From: an uncultured Eubacterium sp.
Lineage (GTDB): Bacteria > Bacillota > Clostridia > Lachnospirales > Lachnospiraceae
Assembly (NCBI GenBank): GCA_910584595.1
Contig: CAJUBQ010000156.1
Coordinates: 1 to 6,583, forward strand
Direction: 5' to 3'
Length of the DNA stretch: 6,583 nt
A program made the position numbers and the translations under genes. The notes beneath the pieces were generated by a model. That model made no database searches and had not been told where the DNA came from. It saw only the letters and a list, made by a program, of their open reading frames with translations. Shown here piece by piece: positions 5,795-6,583 of this stretch (position 1 is the first letter of the stretch; every line of letters begins with the position of its first letter).

Positions 5795-5920
5795 AAAAGT
5801 TAACAAGAATATATAAGGCATAATTATTTTTGAGGTCGGAAATGGTCCCCGACACACTCGAGAGAGTACCTGAGATGCTGGATACACCGCCCAGCCAAAA
5901 ATAATTGTGCTTTTATTATG
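5795..5920 (+). ncRNA. four-way-junction small RNA, family not assigned
   Basis: Downstream of the consensus promoter, GCATAATTATTTTTG (5818-5832) pairs with CAAAAATAATTGTGC (5896-5910) at 14 of 15 positions. Inside are three hairpins in a row: GTCGG/CCGAC (5835-5839/5849-5853), ACTC/GAGT with a GAGA loop (5856-5867), and GCTGG/CCAGC (5877-5881/5891-5895). The basal stem is followed by TTTTATTATG, which could support termination. No open frame with an SD is present in or just after it. It is not a tRNA, because the arm sizes are wrong and no GTTCGA-like T-loop is present. Part of the core (ACCTGA, CTGGATA) loosely recalls the TPP riboswitch, but the rest does not fit. It could be an orphan regulatory RNA, a riboswitch whose gene was lost, or a palindromic repeat beside a promoter. 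Confidence 0.55.
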
Positions 5921-6098
5921 TTAATATGCGCCTTGGTATTTATGATTTAAGATAAAATAGGACCGGTAAGTTAATCGTTTTCTTACTGTTTCAGTAGGAA
6001 TTAATTAGAGGAAAATAGAATCACCTAATCTGTGCAATATGATCGAATGTAGTTACATAAACTGTCAGAAAATTTGTGTATTTTTATGTAATAAACTC
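5921..6098. other. AT-rich intergenic interval
   Basis: No gene is supported. It holds two possible hairpins: GTAAG/CTTAC near 5966-5987, and TTACATAAA (6053-6061) with TTTATGTAA (6083-6091). No convincing promoter with correct spacing was found. Confidence 0.4.
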
Positions 6099-6190
6099 GC
6101 CTAAATCTCCATGAGTGCATGACAAAAATCCTCAATGTACGCCCGGTACACCTCTGGTTTTTGCCATGCACTCATGAAGATTTATCTGGC
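6099..6190. repeat. long near-perfect hairpin (palindromic repeat element)
   Basis: The left arm runs GCC, TAAATCT (6102-6108), CATGAGTGCATG (6110-6121), CAAAAA (6123-6128) and TGTAC (6136-6140). It is matched by GTACA (6146-6150), TTTTTG (6158-6163), CATGCACTCATG (6165-6176), AGATTTA (6178-6184) and GGC (6188-6190). Only isolated mismatches and one inner bulge interrupt about 35 paired positions. No open frame lies in it. The compensating arms suggest selection for structure or a MITE/REP-like insertion. No clear target duplication flanks it. A neighbouring alternative stem, ATCTGG/CCAGAT (6184-6205), extends into the integrase remnant. Confidence 0.7.
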
Positions 6191-6199
6191 GCAATATAA

Positions 6200-6440
6200 C
6201 CAGATATTTATTTTACGGTGTACCAGATTATGATAGATGCAATTAAGAAAATTGTGAATGAAATAAATTTTTGTAAGGATGAACTTGAGCAGTTTGAAAT
6301 GTTTTCGCCGCATTGTTTCAGGTATGCATTTGCAACAACAATATACTTCTGTACTGGAAAACCATAGACAATCAGAAATTCAAAAACCTGAAAATGGGCT
6401 GGATGATGTATTTCAAAATGATGAGGTGTGTATTGCATAG
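6200..6440 (+). pseudogene. tyrosine recombinase (integrase) C-terminal remnant
   Basis: One frame (open from 6200 to a stop at 6365-6367) encodes FSPHCFRYAFATT, the HxxR box of phage/Tn916-type integrases (commonly TPHxxRHTFAT). A second frame from about 6330 to the TAG at 6438-6440 encodes YTSVLENHRQSEIQ and QKPENGLDDVF, resembling the catalytic-Tyr segment (YTHV-like) and the charged helical tail of these enzymes. In an intact enzyme the Arg and Tyr are about 30 residues apart; here they are about 9 codons apart and out of frame. An internal deletion of roughly 75-90 bases, including the LGH motif, is therefore inferred near 6330-6345. The N-terminal domains are absent. No SD or start is supported. 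It marks a former integrated element. Confidence 0.6.
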
Positions 6441-6583
6441 GTGCAGTATTAGTATGGTATTCTTATTACGTGTAACAGAGTATGCCTTACAAGCTGCAGG
6501 AAGAATATTTTATTGAATTTTATTTAAGCACGCTTTTCCTCAAAGTTAGGTAGACGATATACTAATTAAATAGATGTTTTTTA
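6441..6583. other. terminal AT-rich stretch, no gene seen
   Basis: No SD-supported reading frame is found. The only structure noted is the palindrome TTACGTGTAA (6466-6475). The sequence may be decayed or be the upstream region of a gene outside the window. Confidence 0.35.

Noticed and set aside
5835..5895. TPP riboswitch, suggested by ACCTGA and CTGGATA in the core
   Set aside because: The 5' CTGAGA arm and the 3' GCGTAGGGAA box are missing, the junction topology differs, and no thiamine gene follows.
5818..5910. tRNA gene, because of the cloverleaf-like fold
   Set aside because: The basal stem is 15 bp, there is no T-loop consensus or 7-bp anticodon-loop geometry, and no CCA end.
6099..6190. 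CRISPR array or repeat unit
   Set aside because: There is one palindrome only, with no regularly spaced copies and no cas genes in the window.
6313..6516. 67-codon plus-strand frame in the integrase remnant
   Set aside because: The recognisable recombinase segments are in the other two plus frames, and this frame has no SD or family pattern.

Overview
The window looks like chromosomal DNA of an AT-rich Clostridia species, most likely Lachnospiraceae. The evidence is a clostridial-type MetA, strong AGGAG ribosome sites, TTGACA/TATAAT promoters, a 26-residue Hol_Tox-like peptide gene and an IS1634-type transposase. All names come from reading the sequence; no database was searched.

Layout. 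Positions 1-240 form a GC-rich, heavily self-complementary block that reads as a large structured non-coding RNA. A metA promoter (289-317) and a long leader hairpin (359-447) follow, then the intact metA gene (496-1401), the only clear housekeeping gene here. A rho-independent terminator (1606-1655) closes the metA unit.

From about 1680 onward the window is accessory and mostly decayed. 1806-3217 is a phage-structural-like gene broken by one frameshift. 3312-3662 is a compact type I toxin-antitoxin-like locus: a tiny hydrophobic peptide gene with an SD-masking hairpin, plus a convergent antisense RNA with its own consensus promoter and terminator. 3714-5562 is a minus-strand IS1634-family insertion sequence whose transposase has three reading-frame breaks. 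5583-5719 is a MITE-like element with 12-bp inverted ends and an apparent 8-bp target duplication. 5760-5910 is a consensus promoter followed by a compact four-way-junction RNA with no ORF. 6099-6190 is a long near-perfect hairpin. 6200-6440 is the C-terminal remnant of a tyrosine recombinase with an internal deletion.

How it fits together. MetA activates homoserine for methionine synthesis and appears to be its own transcription unit. The rest looks like a graveyard of an integrated element (integrase remnant, phage-like gene, TA pair) later colonised by an IS and small palindromic repeats. The parts most worth follow-up are RNA-level: the 5' structured RNA, the metA leader hairpin, the antisense-regulated toxin and the promoter-driven cloverleaf RNA near 5818-5910.
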